This document shows, piece by piece, positions 1 to 8,150 of a stretch of DNA of 64,000 nucleotides (its first letter is position 1; every line of letters begins with the position of its first letter). The stretch is from Paramagnetospirillum magneticum AMB-1 (GTDB lineage: Bacteria; Pseudomonadota; Alphaproteobacteria; Rhodospirillales; Magnetospirillaceae). A program made the translations under genes and the position numbers. The notes below the pieces were generated by a model. The model was not told the DNA's origin, searched no databases, and saw only the letters and a list, made by a program, of their open reading frames with translations. Location of the stretch: contig NC_007626.1 in assembly GCF_000009985.1 (NCBI RefSeq), positions 3,775,943 through 3,839,942 of the forward strand, in the 5' to 3' direction.

Positions 1-102
1 ACGCCACTCGGGCAGTCTTGAAATGACTATAATTTGTTCACTTCGAATTTTCCGGAAATTCCGGCGAAGCAACACCAAAAGCCCCCCCGGAGTGGAAACA
101 CC

Positions 103-288
103 ATGAACAACCAGATCACCCCCGTCACCGTGACCACGTCCCAGACCCTGCTGAAGGCCGCCATGGCCGATCTCGAGCGGGCGACCCCCAACTCGCGTCC
201 GGGCGACAAGGTTTCGCTGGTGGCGAATCAGTGGCAGGACACCTTCATCATGACGGCGCGTTATGGCTGGCTGCGGCTGCCGCACTGA
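103..288 (+). CDS. Small hypothetical protein (61 aa)
   Basis: I do not recognise this protein. The ATG at 103 is preceded by GGAG at 89-92, a good spacing. An in-frame start further upstream at 34 has no such site, so I prefer 103. The product has no signal peptide or membrane segment. It has a short hydrophilic helix-like middle and an aromatic C-terminus (RYGWLRLPH). A TATAAT hexamer lies at 28-33 without a convincing -35 box. It is convergent with the tRNA gene that follows. Composition matches its neighbours, so it may be a real small gene, but there is no functional evidence. Confidence 0.55.
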   Translation: MNNQITPVTVTTSQTLLKAAMADLERATPNSRPGDKVSLVANQWQDTFIMTARYGWLRLPH

Positions 289-320
289 TCGCGGAAGCGG
301 GCGCCATCGGCCACGGGCGA

Positions 321-397
321 TGGCGCGCCCTGCTGGGCTCGAACCAGCGACCTGCCGCTTAGAAGGCGGCTGCTCTATCCAACTGAGCTAAGGGCGC
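321..397 (-). tRNA. tRNA-Arg (anticodon UCU)
   Basis: Read on the minus strand, the sequence folds into a full cloverleaf. The acceptor stem GCGCCCT pairs with AGGGCGC. The D arm starts TAGCTCAGTTGG. The anticodon stem-loop carries TCT (plus-strand 361-363), the T loop is GGTTCGAGCCC, and the 3' CCA is encoded at 321-323. Length is 77 nt. It decodes AGA, which is rare in a genome of this GC content. Confidence 0.97.
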
Positions 398-424
398 CCG
401 TCGCCGCCAGGAGAGGCCGCTCGG

Positions 425-458
425 GAGCGCCGAGCCTCAAATATGAGGCGCGGCGCTC
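425..458. terminator. Nested hairpin between tRNA-Arg and the complex I subunit gene
   Basis: GAGCGCC at 425-431 pairs with GGCGCTC at 452-458. Inside it GCCTCA at 434-439 pairs with TGAGGC at 444-449 around an AATA loop. It lies about 100 nt beyond the stop of the minus-strand gene ending at 561 and upstream of the tRNA on the same strand. There is no U-run, so its role as a terminator is only a guess. Confidence 0.35.
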
Positions 459-560
459 ATGCGAACATGAAGCGAGCGGCCAGGGGCGCAGAGGCGCCCG
501 CAAAGGCAGAGGGCAAAACAAACAAAGCTAAAGAGTGATGCACGTTCAAGGCATCACGCT

Positions 561-869
561 TCAGAAGCGGCCGAACTCCAGCTTGTCGAAGCGGAAATTG
601 TCGGCGTAGTTCTTGGGCTTTTGCAGGCGGGCGTTTTCGGTGGCCACCTGATAGTCCAGGCCCTTCTTCTTCGCGAAGGCCACGGCCTCTTCCATGGTGG
701 CGAACTTGACCCGCACCTGCGACGAGGTGTCGGTCGAACCCAGCCAGCCCATCAGGTTGTCCGCCTGCTTGGGAGCGGTCGGCTCGTATTCCAGAACCCA
801 GGACTTGGCGTTGCCGTTGCGGCCGGACTGCATGGCGGTCTTGGCCGGGCGATAGATGCGGACCTGCAT
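561..869 (-). CDS. ETC complex I subunit, NDUFS4/AQDQ-type accessory protein
   Basis: This 102-aa soluble protein matches the ETC complex I conserved family (mitochondrial NDUFS4, AQDQ subunit). The N-terminal strand QVRIYRPAKTAMQSG, the stretch KSWVLEYEP, and the WLGSTDTSSQVRVKF region followed by EEAVAFAKKKGLDYQV are the typical landmarks. In alphaproteobacteria and mitochondria this subunit sits on the peripheral arm of NADH:ubiquinone oxidoreductase and stabilises it. The ATG at 869 has AGGAGA about 7 nt upstream. A TTG just before it would be in frame but too close to that site. It stands alone, away from a nuo operon, as is usual for this accessory gene. Confidence 0.88.
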   Translation of the reverse strand: MQVRIYRPAKTAMQSGRNGNAKSWVLEYEPTAPKQADNLMGWLGSTDTSSQVRVKFATMEEAVAFAKKKGLDYQVATENARLQKPKNYADNFRFDKLEFGRF

Positions 870-900
870 CAAAGTCTCTCCTGCTCGTCAAAAGCCCTGG

Positions 901-959
901 TTGCGGGCGGGGCCTTAAAAATCAAGGGGTTGGCACCCCCCGTCGGATCCCGCCCGCAA
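901..959. terminator. Long inverted repeat downstream of the porin gene
   Basis: TTGCGGGCGGG at 901-911 is perfectly complementary to CCCGCCCGCAA at 949-959, an 11-bp GC-rich stem with a 37-nt loop. It lies just past the stop of the minus-strand porin gene (993) and before the next minus-strand start (869). It may end porin transcription, but no U-run follows, so it could also be a 3' stabilising hairpin. Confidence 0.45.
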
Positions 960-992
960 GGTATAATGGACGCCTCGCGAATCCGCAAGAAC

Positions 993-2372
993 CTACAGCT
1001 TGAACACCGTCCGAAGGCCCAGCACCGTGGCGTCCGGAATGGTCTTGCGGGAGTTCTCGGGCAGGGTCGTGGTGCCGCCCGGATGGATGACGTATTGGGC
1101 GTCGGGCACCAGCGTCATCCAGGGAGTCACCTGATAGCGGTAGGTCAGCTCCACCGCCGCCTCGTAATCGTGGTCCGGGGCGGTGGCGGTGCCGAACCGC
1201 CGGGCATCGGCATCGCGCGCGGCCAGGGACGAGCTCATGGCGCCGAAGGCGAAGCCCACGGCCACCACGTCGTCGTCGCGGCCCTCCAGCGGCCCCTTGT
1301 AGCTGAGGCCGGTGTCGACATAGAGCGGCATCTGGTTGCGGTCGTCGGGCAGGCCGGTGACGCGCAGGAAGGCCGACAGGCCCAAATCCTCGGTGCCGGC
1401 TTCCTTGTAGAGCATGCCGTCATAGATGCCGTAGATGGCCCAGTTGCCGCGATGGGTCTTGGCGGCGCCGGCGGCATTGCTGCCCAGCGAGACGCCGGCA
1501 ATGTCATAGCGCTGGTCGGTGGCGCGGCCGTTGTAGTACCAGCCGCCCAGCTTGAACATGGTGGGCAGGCCCGCCGCGCCCTTGGCCTGGTTCAGGCCGT
1601 ACTGGGACTCGAACATCCACATGGGCGCCTCGTCGACGGTATAGTCGATTCCGCTGCGGTTCCGCTTCTGGGCGTCGTTGCCCACATTGGTGCCGGGCGC
1701 CACGTTGCCCGTGAACACGCCCGCCTGCACCGCCAGGTCCTCGGTGGCCTGGACCTTGAGGCGGGTGCCCAGGTTGGACAGGGGATAGCCGCCGCCGCCC
1801 GAGGGCAGGTTGGCGGCGAAGGCCGGCGGCCAGCCGAAGGCGGAATTGATCAGATTGGTGGCGACCACGGAGTTGAAGAACTCCTCCTGCATGGGCAGCT
1901 GGCCGAAGCGCAGCGACACCTTGTCGTCGAGCACGCTCTGCTGCAGCCACAGGGAGAACAGCCGGGTCGAAGGCGCCGCCTCGATGTCGCGCACCGGAAT
2001 CAGGTTGCCGATGAAATTGGCGGAAAGCTGGCGGCCCTGAATGTGCAGGCCGGTAACGTGGAAGGCGCCACCCTTCCAGCCCACCGCCTGTTCCAGGTCG
2101 GCATCCACATCCACCTGCAACAGGGCATTGCCCACGGCGCGACGCTTGATGCCGCCCGAGGCGTTGCCCAGCATTTCGGCCGTGTAGGCGGCGTTCACCT
2201 TGACGCCCTTCTCGGCAAGGTCGGTGCGCAGGCCGCCCCAATCACCGGTCAGGGTCTCGCGCTCCCAAAAGCCCTTGGGAGCACCCTCGGCTTCCTCGGC
2301 CGACGCGGCGGCCGATCCCAGGCCAAGACCGGCGGCGACGGCCAGCCGGGCAACGAAAATTCCTGTCTTCAT
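993..2372 (-). CDS. OprB-family (carbohydrate-selective type) outer-membrane porin
   Basis: The 459-aa protein starts with a Sec signal peptide (MKTGIFVARLAVAAGLGLGS, cleavage after ASA near residue 26). Next comes the OprB hallmark GDWGGLRTDLAEKGV. The rest is an amphipathic beta-strand pattern ending in VLGLRTVFKL, whose terminal residues are typical of a beta-barrel. Family members are outer-membrane channels for sugars and other small solutes. The start ATG at 2372 follows GGGTGGA. An in-frame extension upstream runs through the riboswitch and is not real. The gene lies directly behind a cobalamin riboswitch, so its substrate may be a corrinoid or something tied to B12 status rather than a sugar. 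That substrate assignment is inference. Confidence 0.85.
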   Translation of the reverse strand: MKTGIFVARLAVAAGLGLGSAAASAEEAEGAPKGFWERETLTGDWGGLRTDLAEKGVKVNAAYTAEMLGNASGGIKRRAVGNALLQVDVDADLEQAVGWKGGAFHVTGLHIQGRQLSANFIGNLIPVRDIEAAPSTRLFSLWLQQSVLDDKVSLRFGQLPMQEEFFNSVVATNLINSAFGWPPAFAANLPSGGGGYPLSNLGTRLKVQATEDLAVQAGVFTGNVAPGTNVGNDAQKRNRSGIDYTVDEAPMWMFESQYGLNQAKGAAGLPTMFKLGGWYYNGRATDQRYDIAGVSLGSNAAGAAKTHRGNWAIYGIYDGMLYKEAGTEDLGLSAFLRVTGLPDDRNQMPLYVDTGLSYKGPLEGRDDDVVAVGFAFGAMSSSLAARDADARRFGTATAPDHDYEAAVELTYRYQVTPWMTLVPDAQYVIHPGGTTTLPENSRKTIPDATVLGLRTVFKL

Positions 2373-2454
2373 GGCAAAATCCACCCTTCGAAGATGCGGC
2401 GCAGGTCCACCCACCTCCGGGACACCCCGCCCGGGGAAGCGCGCGCACGCGACA

Positions 2455-2680
2455 GCGATGGCAGGTCTCCTGGCTCGCGGGTCAAAGGATCGGCGCCCCA
2501 GCCTTCCCGGTTCGAAACGGCCCCCGGTGGTCGTCGGGGCCGAAACCAGTGGCTTCTCAAAACGGGCGCATCCTCTCCGCATACAGTTGCGGGGGCAGCC
2601 GCGGGTTCGGGAGGAAACAGCCCCTGACCGCGTTCCCTTTTCACCTCTGCCCACCCCAAGGCAAGCGAGAGGAACCATCA
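2455..2680 (-). promoter_or_regulatory. Cobalamin (adenosylcobalamin) riboswitch in the porin leader
   Basis: On the minus strand the landmark elements of the B12 riboswitch occur in order. GGTTCC is at 2676-2671. AAAAGGGAA is near 2640. A GGCTGCCCCCGCAACTGT segment lies around 2598-2581. GAAGCCACTG is near 2556-2547, then GGGAAGGC. The B12 box AGCCAGGAGACCTGCC is at 2475-2460. These match the conserved core of the family. The porin ATG is about 88 nt beyond the box. Between them lie a CCGGG/CCCGG hairpin and a GGAGGTGGG stretch that could form the expression platform. The expected behaviour is repression of the porin when adenosylcobalamin is abundant. Confidence 0.93.
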
Positions 2681-2830
2681 CGACGAAGGTTTACCCGCAC
2701 CCGATTCCCATTGCAAGGCGGTGTTTTCGCCTGACATCTAGGGCTGCCTCCGTGGGTTGGATTGGACCTTCCCCCAGGCTTAGGTTAGATTCCGCCCGCA
2801 GCGGGGGGACGGAAAACGAAGCGGACGAAT

Positions 2831-4624
2831 ATGGACGGAACGGATTCGCAGATGACACCCGCATCCAATTCCGACGAGGACGCCACGCCACCTCCTGTCT
2901 CCGAGGGGGGCTGGCTGACGGTCAGCGAAGCCAGCGGCACGGGGACGTCCTCCGGCGGAGGGCTGCTTGGGCCGCTGCGGCGGGGCTTGGGCCGCCTGAC
3001 CGCCAGTTGGCGTTACCTGGCCGACCCGGCCGAGCGCCACGCCCTGGTGCAGCAGATGCGCGGCGGATTGGCCCGATTGACCCATTCGTTCCAGCGCCCC
3101 TCCATGGCCGCCAGCATGGACGTCGCGGCTCCGCCCACGGTTCTGCCTTCGGACAAGTCCGAACCCGACGAGGTGCCGCCCTTCGACCCGGAAGCCGCCC
3201 TGGCCCGGCTGCGCTCGGCCCTGCGGCAATTGCCCGACAAGGGCGAGGTGATCGTCCCCGGCAATCTCCAATCCCTGGACCGGCTGCTTGCCGAGCCGCC
3301 GCCGGCCATGGATTTCGAGGCCGCCGACCTGCTGCACGACTGTTTCCCGCGCGGGACGCGGCATTCGGGCAACCGGGTCCTGCTGGCGGTGGCCCGCAAC
3401 CTGACCCGCAATTTCGGCCGCCCCGGCCGGCTGCCCATGACCAGCGGCAAGTCCTGGACCATGCTCGACCCGGCGGTCTTCGTCGATCAGATGGCGGCGC
3501 AGCTGGCCGAGATCAGCGACTTCGTCCTGACCTGGCAGGCACAGGAGAAGAGCTTCCTGATCCTGGAATTCGCCGAGGTGGAATTGATCGAATACCTATT
3601 CGAGCACCTCCACCCCCGCCGCCACGGCGCCCTGCTGATCCAGGTGATGGATTTCAAGGTGCTGTCCACCCGCCGCGCCGGGCTGCTGCGCCGAATTCCG
3701 GCGCGGGTTCGCCGCTTCGTCCAGCACACGGCGGGCGCGGACCCGTCTGTTCCCCTGGCCTATGCCCGAGACACGGCCAAGCTGCTCGAGCTCATGGAGC
3801 AGCGGGTCTTCTTCCGGCCGGTAGTCGAAGCCGCCGCCGCCGCACGGGCCGAGGTGGAGAAGGTCATCGAGCGGCTGGCTCCCCCCGCCCCGGGGCAGCC
3901 GTCGCTTTCCCTCGCCCCCGGGGGGCGCCCGGCCGAGGCCGGGTCCGGCCTGGGCCAGATCATGCAGGCGGTGGGACCGAACGCGCCACCGGCGGCGCGG
4001 CCCGCGCCGCCACCACCGGCGAGCGCTACGCCCGCCGCCATGGTGTCCGCCGCGCCGGCCCCATCTCCTCCGACCCAGGCCGTCTCCGTGGTGGCGCCCC
4101 CACGCCCCGCCGGACTGCCCGTGCCGACGGTGCCGCAGCGCAAGCGGTTCTCCAACCGCGTGAAGACCGAGGCCGTGATGCGGGTCCTGGCCGGGGAGAG
4201 CCGCGAGCAGGTGGCCGCCGCCCTGGGCGCGACACCCGACCTGCTGGAACGCTGGCTGGATTCCTTTCTCAACGGCGGTGCCGCCGCCCTGGCCCCCAAG
4301 GCCAAGGCCCAGGCCGCCAAGCCGGCCAGATCGTCCCGTTCCAAGGGCCCTGCCCCCGTAGAGGCGGCCTCCATCGACGACCTCAAGGCCAAGCTTCAGT
4401 CCCTGCTGCAGACCGTAGAAGTGCTGAGCACCCAGATTCACGCCCTGCCGGCCGAAGACAAGGCGCCGCCGCCCGCCCTGCCCCCGCCCGCCGCTCCCCG
4501 GCCGGCAGTGGCCCCGGCCCCGCGATCCGATGGGACGGCGTCGCCCCCTCCCGGCTTTCCCGCGGAAGACCCCGACCCGCCGCCCCGGCTGAAGCGCAGC
4601 CGCACCCCGCGCCCCCGCGGCTGA
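2831..4624 (+). CDS. Proline/alanine-rich protein with C-terminal helix-turn-helix, function unknown
   Basis: 597 aa, apparently cytoplasmic. A conserved globular core spans about residues 120-310 and includes PAMDFEAADLLHDCFP, MLDPAVFVDQMAAQLAEISDF, LEFAEVELIEYLFEHLHP and FKVLSTRRAGLLRRIP. A Pro/Ala-rich linker follows. About residues 435-480 (KRFSNRVKTEAVMRVLAGES...LLERWLDSFL) look like a transposase-type helix-turn-helix. After that come a predicted coiled coil (LKAKLQSLLQTVEVLSTQI) and a basic Pro-rich tail. A paralogue with the same architecture lies at 24154-26546 but is frameshifted. The start at 2831 has no strong ribosome site; ATG 2852 is an alternative. I cannot assign a role. DNA binding is inferred only from the HTH-like segment. 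Confidence 0.75.
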   Translation: MDGTDSQMTPASNSDEDATPPPVSEGGWLTVSEASGTGTSSGGGLLGPLRRGLGRLTASWRYLADPAERHALVQQMRGGLARLTHSFQRPSMAASMDVAAPPTVLPSDKSEPDEVPPFDPEAALARLRSALRQLPDKGEVIVPGNLQSLDRLLAEPPPAMDFEAADLLHDCFPRGTRHSGNRVLLAVARNLTRNFGRPGRLPMTSGKSWTMLDPAVFVDQMAAQLAEISDFVLTWQAQEKSFLILEFAEVELIEYLFEHLHPRRHGALLIQVMDFKVLSTRRAGLLRRIPARVRRFVQHTAGADPSVPLAYARDTAKLLELMEQRVFFRPVVEAAAAARAEVEKVIERLAPPAPGQPSLSLAPGGRPAEAGSGLGQIMQAVGPNAPPAARPAPPPPASATPAAMVSAAPAPSPPTQAVSVVAPPRPAGLPVPTVPQRKRFSNRVKTEAVMRVLAGESREQVAAALGATPDLLERWLDSFLNGGAAALAPKAKAQAAKPARSSRSKGPAPVEAASIDDLKAKLQSLLQTVEVLSTQIHALPAEDKAPPPALPPPAAPRPAVAPAPRSDGTASPPPGFPAEDPDPPPRLKRSRTPRPRG

Positions 4625-5055
4625 GCACCGGCGCCCCCGGCCGGCGCCGACCCGGGAGGGCCTATTCCGGCATATGCCGCCGAATAAGTGTCACATGGCG
4701 ATACAAACACCTCTTTTCGGACACTTTGGTCTCTGGACATCGTGGCGACGCGGCTGAGGCCCGACCAAAGGATCAACCCGTATTCGTAGGTAAAACCAAG
4801 GATTTGCCCCCCTGTTCTTTTGAATAATTTCCACAAGATCCTTATGCCTTACGGATAAGCCCAATCGGACGGATGACGAAATATGACGCCGCCCACAGCC
4901 CCTCAAAGCGGCTTCATCCTTGGAGTCCATAGCCACGGGGACGATCTCGCCCCCCAAGTCCGAAACACCTCGTCACATAGCGCAACGACTTGTTATTGTA
5001 CGTAACGCAGTGTTTATGATTTTCCTGTCGAAATCATTCTGGAGGCGTGACCCCA
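4625..5055. other. Intergenic region without a recognisable gene
   Basis: This 431-nt gap is richer in A/T than its surroundings. It begins with a GC-rich inverted repeat (GGCGCC twice, 4630-4650), then a perfect palindrome CGGCATATGCCG at 4668-4679. Near the right end GTTA and TAAC flank a TTGTACG core (about 4992-5006), upstream of the response regulator; this could be an operator. The ribosome site GGAGG at 5041-5045 belongs to the next gene. I see no coding frame that looks real. Confidence 0.5.
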
Positions 5056-5802
5056 ATGGCGCGGATCGCGGTAGTCGAGGACGAAGCTCCTCTTCGGGCG
5101 GATCTGGTCGAGTATCTTTCGGCGTGCGGGCACGATGTGATCGGCTGCGGCGACGGCAAGGAGCTTGACCGCGCCCTGGACGAACACCCCGTCGAAATCA
5201 TCATTCTCGACATCAACCTGCCGGGCGAGGGTGGATTTTCCATCGCCGGGCGGCTTCGCTCCCATTCCGACGTCGGCATCATCATGCTGACGGCGCGGGG
5301 GCTGAACGTCGACCGGGTGGTCGGCCTGGAAGTGGGCGCCGACGTCTACATGGTCAAGCCGGTGGAACTGCGCGAACTGGAGGCCCAGGTCCGCACCCTG
5401 GCCCGGCGCATGCGGGTGTCGCAGCCGCCCCAGGTCCCGTCCGAGATCCGGCCGGCTGCCGATGCGCCCGCCCCGCCGCCGGCCGCTCCGGCGGTTCCCA
5501 CCGAGTGGATCTATGACCAGCTGACCTGGACGCTGATCGCCCCCGACGGCAAGTCGGTCAAGCTGACCGGCAACGAGCGGGTGTTCGTCTCGCTGCTGGT
5601 GTCGCGGCCGGGCGAGCCGGTGTCGCGCGACGAGATCTTCCGGGCGCTGGGCAAGCGCGGCTGGGACCCCGCCGACCGTTCGGTGGATTCCATGGTGCGG
5701 CGTCTCCGGGCCAAGGGCGACCAGTCCTTCGGCCATCCGCTGCCCATCGAATCGGTGCACAGCGTCGGCTACGCCTTCGCGGCGCCGGTCGGTCTCAGAT
5801 AG
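5056..5802 (+). CDS. OmpR/PhoB-type response regulator
   Basis: 248 aa. The N-terminal receiver has the acidic pair in VVEDEAP, the phospho-acceptor Asp in IIILDINLPG (about residue 51), the Thr in MLTARG and the Lys in MVKPVE. After a Pro/Ala-rich linker comes a winged-helix DNA-binding domain (about 150-245) with LTGNERVFVSLLVSRPGEPVS and VDSMVRRLRAKG. ATG 5056 is 10 nt from GGAGG (5041-5045). The in-frame GTG at 5047 is too close to that site. It ends 3 nt before the receiver-histidine kinase at 5806, its probable partner, and opens the signalling block. Confidence 0.93.
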   Translation: MARIAVVEDEAPLRADLVEYLSACGHDVIGCGDGKELDRALDEHPVEIIILDINLPGEGGFSIAGRLRSHSDVGIIMLTARGLNVDRVVGLEVGADVYMVKPVELRELEAQVRTLARRMRVSQPPQVPSEIRPAADAPAPPPAAPAVPTEWIYDQLTWTLIAPDGKSVKLTGNERVFVSLLVSRPGEPVSRDEIFRALGKRGWDPADRSVDSMVRRLRAKGDQSFGHPLPIESVHSVGYAFAAPVGLR

Positions 5803-5805
5803 TCA

Positions 5806-7197
5806 ATGGCGGAGCCGCGCAAACTTTCGCTCAGGCCGCGCGGCGATTCTTCCGTCCACGCCCCAGCGGCTCCGCCCTGGCCGGTGCTGATCGTCGACGA
5901 CGACGAGCAGGTCCATCAGATGACCCAGGTCATCTTGCGCGACCTGTCCTATCAGGGCCGCCCGTTCAAGTGCATCGAGGCCACCTCGGCCGCCGAGGCC
6001 GCCGCCATCCTCGACCTGCAGCCGGAGATTCCGGTGGTGCTGCTGGACGTGGTGATGGAGACCCCCGATGCCGGCCTGCGCCTGGTCCGCCATATCCGCG
6101 AGGAATTGGGCAACCGCCGCATCCGCATCATCCTGCGCACCGGCCAGCCCGGCGACGCCCCCGAGCGCGACGTGGTGCTGGGCTACGACATCAACGACTA
6201 CAAGAGCAAGGCGGAGCTGACCGCCCAGAAGATGTTCACCGCCCTGGTGGGCGCGCTGCGGGCCTGGAACGACATCACTACCATCGAGCGGCTGAATGCC
6301 GAGCTGACCGAGCTGAACGCCTCGCTGGAGGTCAAGGTCGAGGACCGCACCGCCGATCTGCGCGAGAGCAACGAGGCCCTGGCCCGCTCCAAGACCCGGG
6401 CCGAGACCGCCCTGCTGCGCGAGACCGAGGCCAAGAGCCAGTTGCGTCAATTCCTGTCCATGGTCAGCCACGAATTCCGCACGCCGCTGGCCATCATCGA
6501 TTCCTCGGCCCAGATGCTGCGCATCCGGGTGGAGAAAAGCGATCCCGGCAGCGTCGCCCGGCTGGACACCATCCGGGGCGGCGTCCAGCGCCTGCTGGGC
6601 CTGATCGACACCTGCCTGGCCGACGAGCAACTGGAAAGCGGCCGCATCGTCCTGCACGAAAAGTCGTTCGACATCGGCCCCATGATCGAGGTCACCCTGT
6701 CCCATTACCGGGTGGCCTCGCCCACCCACCGCTACTGTGCCGAATTTCCCCCCGGCCTCGCGGTGTGGGGCGACCCCGGCATGATCGCCCTGGTGATCAA
6801 CAATCTGGTGGGCAACGCGGTGAAATATTCCCCGGCGGGCTCGGACATCCTGGTGGCCGCCGCCGTGGACGGCGCCGACGTGGCGCTCAGCGTCACCGAC
6901 CAGGGGATGGGCATCCCGGAAGAGGACAGGGACAACATCTTCGAGCGCTTTCACCGCGCCGCCAATTCCAAGGGCCTGCCCGGCTCGGGAATTGGGCTGC
7001 ACATGGTCCGGCAGATCGTCGAGATGCATGGCGGCACCGTATCGGTGAAAAGCCGCCTCAAGCGGGGCTCCTGCTTCACAGTGCGGCTGCGTCCCTCTCC
7101 CGGCCCGGGGGCCGAGGGCATCGATCCGGTGCAAGACGGCTTGAGCGCCCCCGCCCCCGATGATACGGTCGACGATCTTGGCGAAGGCAACAGGTAG
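5806..7197 (+). CDS. Receiver-histidine kinase hybrid
   Basis: 463 aa, no membrane segment, so cytoplasmic. Residues about 25-160 form an N-terminal receiver: LIVDDDEQVH, phospho-acceptor Asp in VVLLDVVMETPDAG, and an unusual end DINDYKSKAELTAQKMF. A coiled coil follows (TELNASLEVKVEDRTADLRE), then HisKA with the phospho-His in MVSHEFRTPLAII (about 223). The ATPase domain has NNLVGNAVKYSPAG, DQGMGIP and GSGIGLHMV. The receiver is closely related to that of the diguanylate cyclase at 9370, so the two genes share a duplicated input module. It lies between a response regulator and a SiaB homologue. Confidence 0.92.
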   Translation: MAEPRKLSLRPRGDSSVHAPAAPPWPVLIVDDDEQVHQMTQVILRDLSYQGRPFKCIEATSAAEAAAILDLQPEIPVVLLDVVMETPDAGLRLVRHIREELGNRRIRIILRTGQPGDAPERDVVLGYDINDYKSKAELTAQKMFTALVGALRAWNDITTIERLNAELTELNASLEVKVEDRTADLRESNEALARSKTRAETALLRETEAKSQLRQFLSMVSHEFRTPLAIIDSSAQMLRIRVEKSDPGSVARLDTIRGGVQRLLGLIDTCLADEQLESGRIVLHEKSFDIGPMIEVTLSHYRVASPTHRYCAEFPPGLAVWGDPGMIALVINNLVGNAVKYSPAGSDILVAAAVDGADVALSVTDQGMGIPEEDRDNIFERFHRAANSKGLPGSGIGLHMVRQIVEMHGGTVSVKSRLKRGSCFTVRLRPSPGPGAEGIDPVQDGLSAPAPDDTVDDLGEGNR

Positions 7198-7202
7198 CCG
7201 GC

Positions 7203-7754
7203 ATGCTTGCGAAACATTACAGGTCGTTCAAACACGACCTTGACCAGCGCGGCATCATTTTCTCGTTCTCGGGCTATCTGTCCGAGGAGATTCTGTATTC
7301 CCTGGGCAATGCGCTGCGCCAGAAGATGACGCTGGAGGATGCCAACGTCACCACCGTGAAAAAGGTGTTCTCGGTCTTCGTGGAGCAGGCTCAGAACATC
7401 ATCCGCTATTCGGCCGACAAGCTGTCGGGCGACAAGGGCAAGGCCATCGAGCTGTCGTCGGGCATGGTGACCATCGGCACCGAAAACGACCGGTTCTTCA
7501 TCGTCTGCGCCAATGTGGTGCTGGCCGCCGACGAGCCGCGCCTGCGCGAACGGCTGGAACTGCTGCGGTCCATGGATCGCGACGCCATCAAGGCGTACTA
7601 CAAGGAACAGCTGCGCGAGGCGCCGGAAGAACAGAGCAAGGGCGCCACCATCGGATTGATCGAGATCGCCCGGCGTGCCAGCGAACCCATCGAGTTCGAT
7701 TTCGATCCCATCGACGACCAGAAGTTCTTCTTCTGCATGAAGGTATCCATCTGA
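7203..7754 (+). CDS. siaB: SiaB-like protein kinase
   Basis: 183 aa, soluble. The opening HYRSFKHDLDQRGIIFSFSGYLSEEILYSLGNAL and the IVCANVV...LRERLELLRSMDRDAIKAYYKEQLRE block fit the SiaB kinase family. In Pseudomonas aeruginosa SiaB phosphorylates SiaC and so frees it from the diguanylate cyclase SiaD. A SiaC homologue starts 8 nt downstream, which supports the call. The ATG at 7203 lies 6 nt after the previous stop. SiaB-type kinases are divergent GHKL proteins, and classical N-box motifs are not obvious here. Confidence 0.85.
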   Translation: MLAKHYRSFKHDLDQRGIIFSFSGYLSEEILYSLGNALRQKMTLEDANVTTVKKVFSVFVEQAQNIIRYSADKLSGDKGKAIELSSGMVTIGTENDRFFIVCANVVLAADEPRLRERLELLRSMDRDAIKAYYKEQLREAPEEQSKGATIGLIEIARRASEPIEFDFDPIDDQKFFFCMKVSI

Positions 7755-7761
7755 GGTGCTT

Positions 7762-8145
7762 ATGGAAAACTTGACGATCGCGGCAACGGAGCGCTCGCCC
7801 GCCGTGGATTTCGATTTCGCCGCCGGGCGTCTCAGCCTGAAGGGCGAATCCTATCCCGAGGACGCATCGGCCGTGTTCGGCCCCATCTTCGCCGCCCTGG
7901 AGACCTTCCTCGGAGCCGCCGGGGACCGCGAGGTCACGTTCGATTTCGAACTCATCTATTTCAACAGCTCCAGCGCCAAGGCGCTGATGAACATGTTCCA
8001 GATGCTCGATCAGGCGGCCGGAGCCGGCTGCCGGCTCCAGGTCAACTGGTTCTATGCCGCCGACGACGACACCATGAAGGAGTTCGGCGAGGATTTCAGC
8101 GAAGACCTCGATCACGTCGGCTTTCATCTGGTGGCGGTCGAGTAG
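7762..8145 (+). CDS. siaC: SiaC-like regulatory phosphoprotein (DUF1987)
   Basis: 127 aa. The segment GRLSLKGESYPEDASAVFGPIF followed by FDFELIYFNSSSAKALMNMFQML is typical of SiaC. In P. aeruginosa SiaC is phosphorylated by SiaB on Thr68 and dephosphorylated by SiaA; unphosphorylated SiaC activates the cyclase SiaD. The matching position here is a run of serines, Ser69-71. ATG 7762 is 5 nt from GAGG (7753-7756), while the upstream in-frame GTG at 7756 overlaps that site. Likely partners in this block are the kinase at 7203, the phosphatase at 11674 and the diguanylate cyclase at 9370. Confidence 0.87.
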   Translation: MENLTIAATERSPAVDFDFAAGRLSLKGESYPEDASAVFGPIFAALETFLGAAGDREVTFDFELIYFNSSSAKALMNMFQMLDQAAGAGCRLQVNWFYAADDDTMKEFGEDFSEDLDHVGFHLVAVE

Positions 8146-8150
8146 GGCCG

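Noticed and set aside
28..33. TATAAT at the left edge as a promoter for the small gene
   Set aside because: No matching -35 at the right distance and the window edge limits the view; noted only as a possibility.
621..2627. Very long open frame on the plus strand opposite the porin gene
   Set aside because: It is an antisense frame without stops caused by high GC. It has no ribosome site or domain pattern, while the minus strand holds a clear porin and riboswitch.
4668..4679. Palindrome CGGCATATGCCG in the gap before the response regulator
   Set aside because: A 12-bp palindrome can arise by chance and it lies far (about 380 nt) from the next start.
4691..4957. Minus-strand frame of 88 residues in the 4.6-5.0 kb gap
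   Set aside because: No ribosome site, no domain, and composition unlike real genes of this genome.
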